64,000 nucleotides of DNA from assembly GCA_964650315.1 (NCBI GenBank), contig CAZYQE010000002.1, positions 62,001 to 126,000 of the forward strand. The letters are read 5' to 3'. Shown in pieces: positions 1 through 8,441 of the stretch. A program made the translations under genes and the position numbers. This DNA is from CAJMSU01 sp964650315. Its GTDB lineage: Bacteria > Bacillota_I > Bacilli_A > RF39 > UBA660. Positions within the stretch are counted from its first letter, which is position 1. Every line of letters starts with the position of its first letter. Under the pieces are notes generated by a model. That model saw only the letters and a list, made by a program, of their open reading frames with translations. It was not told the origin of the DNA and did not search any database.

Positions 1-1
1 A

Positions 2-319
2 GGTGACAAAATAACAATTGATGGAGCTATTTTAAAGGATATGGATATAATCAATCTTAATAATGTCTTTAACTTATCAGTAGTTTTTGATAATAGTAAT
101 AATGATTTGGTTAAACTAGATATGGGTAAATTTATAGTTAAAAAAGATAATAAAAAAATGACTGTATTTACTTCAGATATTGCAAAGATCAAAGCAAATG
201 AATCATATACACAACTAGGATATCCATTAAAAGATACTGATGAGTTGAAAACTGGAGACGAAGTTGACATATATTATGGTAAAACAAAATTAGGAACTAC
301 AACAGTAATTGAAAGATAA
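2..319 (+). CDS. C-terminal part of an unidentified protein, cut by the window edge
   Basis: The reading frame is open back to the first bases of the window, so the ATG at 41 is internal and the gene starts outside. About 105 residues are visible. They look like a soluble beta-rich region with alternating hydrophobic residues, and near the end the run TGDEVDIYYGKTKLG resembles the small beta-sandwich tail of some penicillin-binding or exported proteins. That is only a faint resemblance and I do not recognise the family. It ends 15 bases before the next gene and probably shares its transcript. Confidence 0.6.
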   Translation, partial: GDKITIDGAILKDMDIINLNNVFNLSVVFDNSNNDLVKLDMGKFIVKKDNKKMTVFTSDIAKIKANESYTQLGYPLKDTDELKTGDEVDIYYGKTKLGTTTVIER

Positions 320-334
320 AAGAAGGAGTAGATT

Positions 335-1423
335 ATGAAAAATAAAAAATATTTATTAAGTATATTATTTATAGCAGTTGCATTTATATTTGTAGCAATC
401 AACGCAAGTGCTAAAGGACTTACTACAGCAGGAGATGTAGTAACACAAAAAGGTAAATTTGATTCAGTTAAATTACTTTTTGGTAAAGATGTTACTAATA
501 AAGCAGATGTAAATGGTATTTCATTTGTTGCTGGTGACAAAGTAACACTAGAAGGTAAAGCACCATATGGATTCTATGGTGGTAACACAGTTGATGTAAA
601 TGAAAAAATTACTACTGATGCTTTTATAGCGGGTAGATATATTACATTAACAAATAATGCTTTCATAGGAAGAGATGCATTCCTAGCTGCTAGTACAATA
701 AAAGTTAAATCTATAATTGGAAGAGACTTAAGAGCAGGAGCAGAAACAATAGATTTAAGTGGAGCAACAATTAAAGGTGATGCTTATATCGATGCAGAAA
801 ACATAATATTAGATGATAATACTAGAGTATTAGGTAAATTAACTTATTCTAAAGGTACTAAAGTAACTGGATTAAGTAAGAATAATATTAAAAATATAGT
901 AATTACAAAAGAAAAAGTAAAGCAAGAAAAGAAAGATACTGCTACTATTATATTAGAAAAAATTGTTGATACAATATTTGCAATTATAACTGCATTTATT
1001 ACTATGGTAGCAATATTATGGTTATTACCTAAATTAGATAAGAAATTAACAAAAGAAGAAATTAAAGCTTCTATTATAGCTAAAAAATCTTTGATTGGTT
1101 TAGGAGTATTCTTCATAGTACCAATAGTTGCATTATTTGCGGTATTTACTGGATTATTTACACCAATTTCACTAATGACAGTTGCCGTATATGCAATAGC
1201 TCTATACATCGCAAGTTTATTTGTATACTATATAGTTGGTAATGCAATTGACAAAAAATGGATGAAGAAGAAAAATAAATATTTATCATTATTAGTTGGT
1301 ATTACAGTAGTAAAAATTGTAAGCTTAATTCCAGTACTAGGAGGATTAATCGGTTTGGTAGTATTCCTATATGGATTAGGATTAGTATTTAACTATATTA
1401 ATTCAATTAGAAAGAATGCATAA
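335..1423 (+). CDS. Exported bactofilin-like beta-helix protein with C-terminal membrane domain
   Basis: 362 residues. A signal peptide (1-26, ending in NASA) is followed by residues 30-190, made of short repeated turns with a regular hydrophobic rhythm (for example ITTDAFIAGRYITL and NAFIGRDAFLA). This is the pattern of a polymer-forming bactofilin-type beta-helix. Residues 205-355 hold about four hydrophobic membrane helices. The combination of an exported polymerising domain and a membrane anchor is seen in uncharacterised Bacillota proteins, and the role is probably envelope scaffolding (inference). An AAGGAG site precedes the ATG and an intrinsic terminator follows. The function is not known. 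Confidence 0.75.
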   Translation: MKNKKYLLSILFIAVAFIFVAINASAKGLTTAGDVVTQKGKFDSVKLLFGKDVTNKADVNGISFVAGDKVTLEGKAPYGFYGGNTVDVNEKITTDAFIAGRYITLTNNAFIGRDAFLAASTIKVKSIIGRDLRAGAETIDLSGATIKGDAYIDAENIILDDNTRVLGKLTYSKGTKVTGLSKNNIKNIVITKEKVKQEKKDTATIILEKIVDTIFAIITAFITMVAILWLLPKLDKKLTKEEIKASIIAKKSLIGLGVFFIVPIVALFAVFTGLFTPISLMTVAVYAIALYIASLFVYYIVGNAIDKKWMKKKNKYLSLLVGITVVKIVSLIPVLGGLIGLVVFLYGLGLVFNYINSIRKNA

Positions 1424-1441
1424 ATTTTAGATGTGATGTAT

Positions 1442-1470
1442 AAAACTCAAACTATATGTTTGAGTTTTCT
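1442..1470 (+). terminator. Intrinsic terminator
   Basis: A perfect 11-bp stem (1442-1452 with 1458-1468) closes a 5-base loop and runs into TTTTCTT. It ends the transcript of the bactofilin-like gene. Confidence 0.9.
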
Positions 1471-1518
1471 TATGTATATATAATAAGTAAATATCCATAC
1501 TATAATTAGGAGGATATT

Positions 1519-1959
1519 ATGAATAAAGAAAATATAAGTGCATTAGATGAAGTAAATAAAGGTGCATGTATGGGTATGGATGCAGTTGATTTTTTATTAG
1601 ATAAAGTAAAAGATAAAAATTTAAAACAATTACTAAAAGATAGCTACAATCAATATGAAGAAGTATCAGAAGAAGCAAATAAATTATATAAAAATTATAA
1701 ATCTGATAAGGATGAGGAAGCAAAGGACTCTAATATAATGACTAAAGCTATGACATGGTCAGGAGTAGAAATGAAGACATTTACTGATAAGAGTAATTCT
1801 AAAATTGCAGAAATTATGCTTCAAGGAGTAAATATGGGAGTTATAGAAGGTAGAAAACTACTTAATAATAAAAAAATAGATAAAGAAGTAAATAGTTTAA
1901 TATCAAAGTTTGTTAATATGCAAGAAAAACTAGTAGAGGATTTAAAGAAATTTCTTTAA
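1519..1959 (+). CDS. Ferritin-like helical-bundle protein, conserved unknown
   Basis: 146 residues, almost entirely predicted amphipathic helix, with no signal peptide or membrane segment. The stretch around TWSGVEMKTFTDKSNSKIAE and the following MLQGVNMGVIEG match a family of small four-helix proteins widespread in Clostridia and Bacilli that are usually annotated as hypothetical. A ferritin-like fold is plausible, but I see no clear di-iron ExxH motif. AGGAGG lies 8 bases before the ATG. It stands as a single gene between a terminator and its own terminator-like palindrome. Confidence 0.7.
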   Translation: MNKENISALDEVNKGACMGMDAVDFLLDKVKDKNLKQLLKDSYNQYEEVSEEANKLYKNYKSDKDEEAKDSNIMTKAMTWSGVEMKTFTDKSNSKIAEIMLQGVNMGVIEGRKLLNNKKIDKEVNSLISKFVNMQEKLVEDLKKFL

Positions 1960-1970
1960 GTTCTTTTTTA

Positions 1971-1979
1971 TGATATAAT
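1971..1979 (+). promoter_or_regulatory. Extended -10 promoter fused to the upstream T-tract
   Basis: TGA-TATAAT lies directly after a run of six T (1963-1969). That run itself follows the palindrome AAAGAAATTTCTTT at the end of the preceding gene. It would start the message of the SDR gene at 1998. The same layout recurs at several other gene borders in this window. Confidence 0.6.
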
Positions 1980-1997
1980 TTATATAGAGGTGGGTTC

Positions 1998-2903
1998 ATG
2001 AAAATATTAGTAGTTGGTGGTAGTTATTTCGTAGGTAGAGTATTTACTATAGTTGCTTCTCCTAAACATGATTTAACTCTTCTTAATAGAGGAACTTATT
2101 CTATGAAAGAGTTAGGAGTTAACGAAATAAAAGGAGATAGACATGATAAGAATATATTAAAAACTATCACTGGAGATTATGACTGTATAGTTGATTTTTG
2201 TGCCTATAAAAAAGATGATATTAAAACTATATTAGATAATACTTCTAATAATATTAAAAAATATATATTTGTAAGTACATGTGATGTTTATGATAGAGAA
2301 GATAGAACCCTAAAGAATGAACATTATAAATTAAATTATAATACTAACAACTATCCAAAAGAATTAAAAGAATATATAGATGGTAAAGTAATATTAGAAG
2401 ATGAACTTATAGAAAACTCATTAAAAAAGAATATTGACTATACCAGTGTTAGACCAGGTATGATATATGGACCATATAATTATGCTGAAAGAGAAAGTTT
2501 ATATATAAAAAGTATAGTACAAAATAAAAAAGCTATATATCCAAACGATTCTGATAGTTATTTTCAAATGATATATGTAAAGGATATTGCTAATGCATTA
2601 CTTGAATTATGTGAAAGCTGCGATAATAAACATGTATATAATTTAATATCTAATGAAGTAATGAATTATAATAAGTTTTCTAAAATATTAAATAAAGTAT
2701 CTGATATAGATTATAACGAAATATTTATGAATAAAGAAAATATAATTAAAAATAATATAGAAACACCATTTCCATATAGTTTAGAAGAATCTCAATTTTA
2801 TGATGGATCATTATTTGAAGATGAGTTTGATTTTGAATATACACCACATAAAGAAGGTTTACAAAAAACGTATACTGCCTTTAAAAATATCTATAAAAAG
2901 TAA
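1998..2903 (+). CDS. Extended SDR-family NAD(P)-dependent epimerase/dehydratase-like protein
   Basis: 301 residues. The N-terminus has the Rossmann fingerprint GGSYFVGR after MKILVV. The segment IFVSTCDVYD corresponds to the conserved strand with the catalytic Ser/Thr, and YIDGK near residue 128 fits the YxxxK catalytic pair. The C-terminal half carries the substrate-lid motifs RPGMIYGPYN and YVKDIANALLE typical of nucleotide-sugar epimerases and CSP41-like atypical SDRs. No sugar-biosynthesis neighbours are present, so the substrate cannot be named. The start is supported by GAGGTG 6 bases upstream. Confidence 0.8.
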   Translation: MKILVVGGSYFVGRVFTIVASPKHDLTLLNRGTYSMKELGVNEIKGDRHDKNILKTITGDYDCIVDFCAYKKDDIKTILDNTSNNIKKYIFVSTCDVYDREDRTLKNEHYKLNYNTNNYPKELKEYIDGKVILEDELIENSLKKNIDYTSVRPGMIYGPYNYAERESLYIKSIVQNKKAIYPNDSDSYFQMIYVKDIANALLELCESCDNKHVYNLISNEVMNYNKFSKILNKVSDIDYNEIFMNKENIIKNNIETPFPYSLEESQFYDGSLFEDEFDFEYTPHKEGLQKTYTAFKNIYKK

Positions 2904-2950
2904 GATAAACACTAAATTATGTTATAATATATAAGTAAGGAAGTGATATT

Positions 2951-4942
2951 TTGATTACTACTATACGTGAAGCATCTGAAATAGATGAAAACAAAATAAT
3001 AGATCAAATTAGATCTATTGGTATTGATATGATAAATGAAGCAGGTAGTGGACATCCTGGTATTGTATTAGGTGCTGCCCCTATAATATATAGTTTATAT
3101 GCTCACCATATGAGAATTGATACTAAGGATCCTAATTATTTTAATAGAGATAGATTTATAATGTCTGCAGGACATGGATCTGCATTATTATATTCGACTT
3201 TATACATGTCAGGCTTTGATTTAACTGTAGCTGATTTAAAAGATTTTAGACAGTTAGGTTCTAAAACACCAGGTCATCCTGAATATGGAGTTACTCCAGG
3301 TGTAGATGCTACTACTGGACCTCTAGGACAAGGATTAGGTATGGCTGTTGGTATGGCTATTGCAGAAGCAAATCTTAGAAGTAGATTTAATAAAGATAAA
3401 AATGAAGTAATAGATTTTAATACTTATGCTTTATGTGGAGATGGAGATCTAATGGAAGGTATTTCCTATGAAGCATTAAGTCTTGCTGGAACATTAAAAT
3501 TAAATAAATTAATAGTATTATATGATTCTAATAATATTTCTTTAGATGGAGATACTAATTTAACATTTACAGAAAACATAGAAGAAAGATTTAAATCTAT
3601 GGGTTGGAATTATCTATTTGTAGAAGATGGCACTAATCCAGTATTAATAAGTGAAGCAATAGAAGAAGCAAAGAAAAGTGTCTCTAAACCAACTATAATA
3701 GAAATTAAAACTACTATTGGTAAGTATTCTATGTTAGAAGGTACTAATGAAGTACATGGTAAACCTCTATCTACAGAAGATATTACTCAAATTAAAGAAA
3801 AAATGGATATTAGAGATATACCTTTTGTAATAACTAAGACTACTAAAGATGATATGGAATTCTTCATAGATAGTAGATGTAAAAATATAAAGAAGAATTT
3901 TGAAAAATCTATTGATAATTTAGATGATCAACTAAAAGAAGAATTAAAATATCTAATGAATGATGATAAAAAATTAGATATAACTGAATTAATATATGAT
4001 GCACCTAAGGATAATAAAGAAGCTCCTAGAGAAACATCTCATAAGATATTAAATTCTATTGTAAATAGTTGTGATAATATTTTAGGTGGAAGTGCTGATT
4101 TATTTGGAGCTTGTAAAAATTATATAGATGACAAAGGTAATTTCTCTTTTGATAATTATCTAGGTAAAAATATATATTTTGGCGTAAGAGAACATGCTAT
4201 GGGTGCTATATTAAATGGTATTTCTCTATGTGGATATAAAACATATGGTTCGACATTCCTAAGTTTTAGTGACTATATGAAAGAGCCGATTAGATTAGCA
4301 GCCATGATGAGGTTACCTGTTACATATATATTTACACATGATTCTATAAGTATTGGACAAGATGGTCCAACACATCAACCAATAGAACAGTTAGCATCCC
4401 TAAGATCTATACCAAACCTAGAAGTATTTAGACCAGCAGATGCTAATGAAGTAATTGGTACATATAAATTAATAACAGAAAAATCTGATTCTCCATCAGT
4501 TATTTCACTTTCTAAAACAAATTTGCCAATACTTAAAACTACAAAAGTAAATGAAGTATCTAAAGGTGGATATGTAGTATATGATTCTGGTAGAAAACCA
4601 GCTGGAATTATAATTGCTACTGGTGAAGAAGTACATCTAGCTACTAGAGTTGCTAAAAGACTTCAAGGTAGGGGAATAGATATTAGAGTAGTATCTATGC
4701 CATGTATATCTAGATTCTTAGAACAAAGTGATGAATATAAAGAAGAAATACTACCTGTTGAAGTTAAAAAAATAGTCATAGAAGCAGCTTCTTCTATGTC
4801 TTGGAATAAACTTATATTTAATGATAAATATCTCCTTACAGTAGATGAATTTGGTTCTAGCGCTACTAAAGAAGGAATATATAAACATTTTGGTTATGAT
4901 ATAAAAACTTTAGAAAATAAAGTAGAAGAATTATTAAAATAA
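2951..4942 (+). CDS. tkt: Transketolase
   Basis: 663 residues, the normal length. It transfers two-carbon units between pentose and other sugar phosphates in the non-oxidative pentose phosphate pathway, using thiamine diphosphate in the cytoplasm. GSGHPG near residue 33, the cofactor motif GDGDLMEG near 161, and the catalytic-domain segments REHAMGAILNG and GQDGPTHQP are all intact. The start codon is TTG, chosen because AGGAAGTGAT sits 4-12 bases before it and no ATG is in place. The next genes are sirA and yneF, the same order as in Bacillus subtilis. An extended -10 (TGT-TATAAT) precedes it. Confidence 0.96.
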   Translation: MITTIREASEIDENKIIDQIRSIGIDMINEAGSGHPGIVLGAAPIIYSLYAHHMRIDTKDPNYFNRDRFIMSAGHGSALLYSTLYMSGFDLTVADLKDFRQLGSKTPGHPEYGVTPGVDATTGPLGQGLGMAVGMAIAEANLRSRFNKDKNEVIDFNTYALCGDGDLMEGISYEALSLAGTLKLNKLIVLYDSNNISLDGDTNLTFTENIEERFKSMGWNYLFVEDGTNPVLISEAIEEAKKSVSKPTIIEIKTTIGKYSMLEGTNEVHGKPLSTEDITQIKEKMDIRDIPFVITKTTKDDMEFFIDSRCKNIKKNFEKSIDNLDDQLKEELKYLMNDDKKLDITELIYDAPKDNKEAPRETSHKILNSIVNSCDNILGGSADLFGACKNYIDDKGNFSFDNYLGKNIYFGVREHAMGAILNGISLCGYKTYGSTFLSFSDYMKEPIRLAAMMRLPVTYIFTHDSISIGQDGPTHQPIEQLASLRSIPNLEVFRPADANEVIGTYKLITEKSDSPSVISLSKTNLPILKTTKVNEVSKGGYVVYDSGRKPAGIIIATGEEVHLATRVAKRLQGRGIDIRVVSMPCISRFLEQSDEYKEEILPVEVKKIVIEAASSMSWNKLIFNDKYLLTVDEFGSSATKEGIYKHFGYDIKTLENKVEELLK

Positions 4943-4951
4943 GACAATAAT

Positions 4952-4998
4952 AGACACTCATATTATATATACTAATTATGGTGATAATATGAGAGTCT
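4952..4998 (+). terminator. Hairpin after tkt that encloses the sirA start codon
   Basis: The arms 4952-4966 and 4984-4998 pair over 14 of 15 positions, with one A-A mismatch (4956/4994), and a T-rich tract follows. It can act as the tkt terminator. The 3' arm contains the sirA ATG (4989-4991), while the GGTGAT ribosome site lies at the loop edge. The structure therefore could also control sirA translation. Confidence 0.65.
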
Positions 4999-5408
4999 AT
5001 TTTATTTTTTCTATTAAATTAGAATTTATTAATCTATATTATAATAATAAGAACATATTATATTCTATTCTAAAACAAATATATTATTTAGATTCAAATG
5101 AATTAAAATATGGTTATAATATATATAATCAATTAATAAATGATATTGATAAAAATGATTTAGATAAATTCTTATATATAAAACTACATAGAAATATACC
5201 ATATTCTAAAAGAGAAAACATCCATATATATAATAATTTGTATAAAGATGAAGTATCTAAACTAATAGTGAAAAGATCATATATTAAATTAGAAACAGAA
5301 AATAACTATTCATCATTTTTTAAATACTTAAAAGAATATAATAATTCATTATTTGTATGTGATTTTAAAAATCAAGATTATTTTTTTCTTAAAGATTATA
5401 ATTACTAG
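4989..5408 (+). CDS. sirA: SirA-like inhibitor of DnaA during sporulation
   Basis: 139 residues. In Bacillus, SirA binds DnaA domain I and blocks replication initiation once sporulation begins. The N-terminus MRVYFIFSIKLEF and the following NLYYNNKNILYSIL match the start of Bacillus SirA (tyrosine-rich, an IKEEFAN-like segment, then YxR/N). The C-terminal segment ends in a FxCDF...FFLKDYN pattern comparable to SirA's AMDFDTEKYGWLNP. Overall similarity is low, but position is diagnostic: the gene sits between tkt and yneF exactly as in B. subtilis. The GGTGAT site and ATG lie inside the hairpin at 4952-4998, which suggests regulated translation. Confidence 0.75.
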   Translation: MRVYFIFSIKLEFINLYYNNKNILYSILKQIYYLDSNELKYGYNIYNQLINDIDKNDLDKFLYIKLHRNIPYSKRENIHIYNNLYKDEVSKLIVKRSYIKLETENNYSSFFKYLKEYNNSLFVCDFKNQDYFFLKDYNY

Positions 5409-5458
5409 TTGTATTATTTATATATATTTAGTAAAATATTATTAAGGAAGGTGATATA

Positions 5459-5668
5459 ATGTTACATGATATTTTAATGATATTAATTGGCCTTATAGTA
5501 GGAGCTGTAGTAGGATTCTTCTTAGCAAGATATTTTATGAAAAAATATATTAAAGATAATCCACCAATTAATGAAGATATGATTAAAGCATTAATGATGC
5601 AAATGGGTAGAAAACCTAATAAAAAACAAATTAATCAAATGATGAAATCTATGGAAAAATACAATTAA
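5459..5668 (+). CDS. yneF: YneF-family small membrane protein (UPF0154)
   Basis: 69 residues. One transmembrane helix (about 6-25, with GAVVGFFLARYFM) is followed by a basic cytoplasmic tail carrying the family motif NPPINEDMIKALMMQMGRKP. This family is conserved across Bacilli and mycoplasmas, and its biochemical role is not established. It follows sirA as in B. subtilis. A strong AAGGAAGGTGAT site precedes the ATG. Confidence 0.92.
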   Translation: MLHDILMILIGLIVGAVVGFFLARYFMKKYIKDNPPINEDMIKALMMQMGRKPNKKQINQMMKSMEKYN

Positions 5669-5696
5669 AAAGATCAATTATTTTTGATCTTTTTTT
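5667..5696 (+). terminator. Bidirectional intrinsic terminator
   Basis: A 10-bp stem (5667-5676 with 5685-5694) has an A-run on one side and a T-run on the other. It serves yneF on the plus strand and the converging gene that ends at 5678. Confidence 0.9.
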
Positions 5697-6538
5697 AATT
5701 TTAATACTTTTTGTTCTGCTTGCTTAGGAATAAAATTTTCATATAAACTTAAAATTCTTGAATTAAGATCTAAATCTCTATAATCTTTTTTCATTTGCAG
5801 ATAATAATTAGAATCAGAGTCTACAGTAATAATACCTACAACTTCTCTAGTCTTATTTCTAATAACAGCATATTTATTTTCGTTATCTAATGAAATAGAA
5901 AAACTATCATCAGAAACTACTGGATAAAACTTACTATCAGGTATTATTCCAATATAGTCATAAACTTTACTTAATTGATTTATTTCATCAATACCATCTA
6001 ATTTTTCTACATCTTCTAATAAAGAAACAATATCATTTAATGCTTGCTTTTTAGATAAAACATAATCATCAATATTATGATTACTAAATCTATCACCTAT
6101 ATACTCATCTACCATACTAGGATCACTTACATATATTTTAATATTATTTTCTAAATTATTAGAGTCATTAACTTTTTTAGTAAGTTTATATTGATTACCA
6201 TTTAATAATTCTAATGTAGTTTCTTTATAACCATCTTTATATTTTTCTTTTTTATCGATAGCTAATTTAGAAAAATTAATATCATCATAATCATTCATAT
6301 TATAGAAAATATTATATACTGCATTATCTTTATTTATTACATATAAAACACCTTTATTAACTTGGATTAATTTATTATATATATAACTAGGATTAACATC
6401 ATTAACTATCTTTTTAGGAAGTTTAGATGTAATAGCGTTATAAAAATAAATTAAACTATCTGGTTCTTCAATTTCAATTTTAGTTAAATTAGGCTTCTCA
6501 GTAATAGAAATTTTATCAATTTTACTATCAAACTCCAT
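5678..6538 (-). CDS. Unrecognised cytoplasmic protein
   Basis: 286 residues, rich in Asp, Lys, Asn and Ser, with no signal peptide, membrane helix or cofactor motif that I can see. It is predicted mixed alpha/beta, with a C-terminal region of repeated short strands (YAVIRNKTREVVGIITVDS) followed by a Lys-rich helix. The start is supported by AGAGGTG 9 bases upstream. Its promoter region carries an extended -10 and a dyad (6555-6569). I cannot assign a function. Confidence 0.7.
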   Translation of the reverse strand: MEFDSKIDKISITEKPNLTKIEIEEPDSLIYFYNAITSKLPKKIVNDVNPSYIYNKLIQVNKGVLYVINKDNAVYNIFYNMNDYDDINFSKLAIDKKEKYKDGYKETTLELLNGNQYKLTKKVNDSNNLENNIKIYVSDPSMVDEYIGDRFSNHNIDDYVLSKKQALNDIVSLLEDVEKLDGIDEINQLSKVYDYIGIIPDSKFYPVVSDDSFSISLDNENKYAVIRNKTREVVGIITVDSDSNYYLQMKKDYRDLDLNSRILSLYENFIPKQAEQKVLKLKKDQK

Positions 6539-6554
6539 GTAATTTACACCTCTT

Positions 6555-6574
6555 TAATCAGCTTGATTATTATA
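6555..6574 (-). promoter_or_regulatory. Extended -10 with overlapping dyad (possible operator)
   Basis: On the minus strand TGC-TATAAT occupies 6575-6567. TAATCA-GCT-TGATTA (6555-6569) is a perfect 6-bp inverted repeat with a 3-base centre, placed at the expected transcription start of the gene at 5678-6538. A regulator could bind here, but chance is possible in AT-rich DNA. Confidence 0.45.
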
Positions 6575-6651
6575 GCACATTTTTAATTTAATTTCAAGAT
6601 TATATTTAAATATTATAAAATATAAGATATAATAACTGTAATGGTGATTTT

Positions 6652-8415
6652 ATGAAAAATTTTAAAGAAAAATTAGCTTTAGTTCCAACTAAACCCGGTA
6701 GTTATCAAATGAAGAATAAAGATGGGGTAGTTATATATGTTGGAAAAGCAAAAAACTTAAAAAATAGATTAAAAAGTTATTTTACTGGTACTGTTACTGG
6801 TAAGACTAGAATGTTAGTTGAAGATATAGATGATTTTGAATATATTGTCACTTCTAGTGAATTAGAATCATTAATATTAGAAATAACTCTAATTAAAAAA
6901 TATGATCCAAAATATAATATATTACTAACAGATGATAAAACATATCCATATATAGAATTAACTAACGAAAAATATCCTAGATTAAAAGTAGTTAGAAATA
7001 CTAAAAGAAAAAAGAATAAGAACTATTTATATGGACCATATCCTAATGTAGGAGCCGCAAGAAAAACAGTTAATATGATTAATAGATTATATCCATTAAG
7101 AAAATGTGATAGATTAAAGAAAGATTTATGCCTTTATTATCATATAGGTGAATGTTTAGGATATTGTAAAAAAGATATTTCAAAAGAAGAAATAGATATA
7201 ATGAAAAAAGAAATTATCTCTTTCTTAAAGGGAGATGCAAAAGTAATTACTAAAAAGATTAATAAAGAGATGAAAAAAGCTAGTGATAATCTAAACTATG
7301 AAAAAGCATTAGAATATAAAGAAATGTTAGAAGATATAAATATTACTTTAAGAAAACAAAAAATAGATTTAAATAATACTAATAGTTTTGATTTAATAAA
7401 CTATTATACTGATAAAAACTATTCATCTATAGAAATATTCTTCATTAGAGACGGACTCTTATTTGGGAGACATAATGAAATTATACAAACTATATCAGAT
7501 TATAATGATCAAGTATTAGAATATTTAATTAAATTCTATGAAAAGAGTGGTATATTACCTAAAAAATTATATATACCAGATGATTTAGATGAAGAATTAT
7601 TAAAAGAATATTTTAATTTAGATGTTATTACCCCTAAAAGAGGTAAATTAAAGAAATTAATAGATTTAGCTAAAGAAAACGCTAAAGAACAGTTAGACTT
7701 AAAAGAAGAGACTATAAAGAACGATGATAAAGTCAGAATAGATGCTATTAATGAATTAAAAGATTTATTAAAACTAGATAATATATCTAGGATGGAATCT
7801 TTTGATAATTCACATTTATTTGGTACTTTCTATGTAGGAGGAATGGTTGTATTTAATGACTTTTTACCACTAAAAAAAGAATATAGAAAATATAAGATTA
7901 GTACTGATGTTAAAGATGATTTAAATGCTATGAGAGAAGTATTATATAGAAGATATTATAAAGTATTAATGGAGAATTTAGAAAAACCTAATCTAATAGT
8001 TATGGATGGTGGTAAACTACAAATAAGTGTAGCTAAAGAAATAATAGATTCTCTTAACTTAAATATACCAATTATTGGATTAGTAAAAGATGATAAACAC
8101 AAGACAAGTTATATAATGAATGATAAATATGAGAAATTAGAAGTTAAAAAAGATAGTAGTCTATTCTTATTCTTAACTAAAATACAAGAGGAAGTACATA
8201 GATATGCAATTACTTATCATAGAAATATTAAATCTAAAGGAATGCTTTCTAGTATGTTAGATGTTATTCCAGGAATAGGTGAAATAAAAAAGAAAAAATT
8301 ATTAAAAACTTTTGGTTCTTTAAAGAAAATTAAGGAGGCAAAAGAAGAGGACTTAATAAAAGTAATAGGAGAAAAAGAAACTAAAAATCTACTTAAGTAT
8401 TTAAAAAATATGTAG
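6652..8415 (+). CDS. uvrC: Excinuclease ABC subunit C
   Basis: 587 residues. UvrC makes both incisions around bulky DNA lesions in nucleotide excision repair, acting with UvrA and UvrB. The order of domains is complete: an N-terminal GIY-YIG nuclease (PGSYQMKNKDG...IYVGKAKNLKNR, residues 16-45), a UVR UvrB-binding helix pair near 205-235, the RNase H-like nuclease (SFDNSHLFGT near 383), and paired helix-hairpin-helix motifs at the end (IPGIGEIKKKKLL). GGTGAT lies 5 bases before the ATG. It is a single gene followed by a pilin gene. Confidence 0.97.
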   Translation: MKNFKEKLALVPTKPGSYQMKNKDGVVIYVGKAKNLKNRLKSYFTGTVTGKTRMLVEDIDDFEYIVTSSELESLILEITLIKKYDPKYNILLTDDKTYPYIELTNEKYPRLKVVRNTKRKKNKNYLYGPYPNVGAARKTVNMINRLYPLRKCDRLKKDLCLYYHIGECLGYCKKDISKEEIDIMKKEIISFLKGDAKVITKKINKEMKKASDNLNYEKALEYKEMLEDINITLRKQKIDLNNTNSFDLINYYTDKNYSSIEIFFIRDGLLFGRHNEIIQTISDYNDQVLEYLIKFYEKSGILPKKLYIPDDLDEELLKEYFNLDVITPKRGKLKKLIDLAKENAKEQLDLKEETIKNDDKVRIDAINELKDLLKLDNISRMESFDNSHLFGTFYVGGMVVFNDFLPLKKEYRKYKISTDVKDDLNAMREVLYRRYYKVLMENLEKPNLIVMDGGKLQISVAKEIIDSLNLNIPIIGLVKDDKHKTSYIMNDKYEKLEVKKDSSLFLFLTKIQEEVHRYAITYHRNIKSKGMLSSMLDVIPGIGEIKKKKLLKTFGSLKKIKEAKEEDLIKVIGEKETKNLLKYLKNM

Positions 8416-8441
8416 TATAATTATAAATAGGAGATGATATT

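Noticed and set aside
274..1209. Minus-strand open frames (274-540, 844-1209) opposite the bactofilin-like gene
   Set aside because: They mirror a strongly coding plus-strand gene with a clear ribosome site, have none themselves and show no recognisable protein features.
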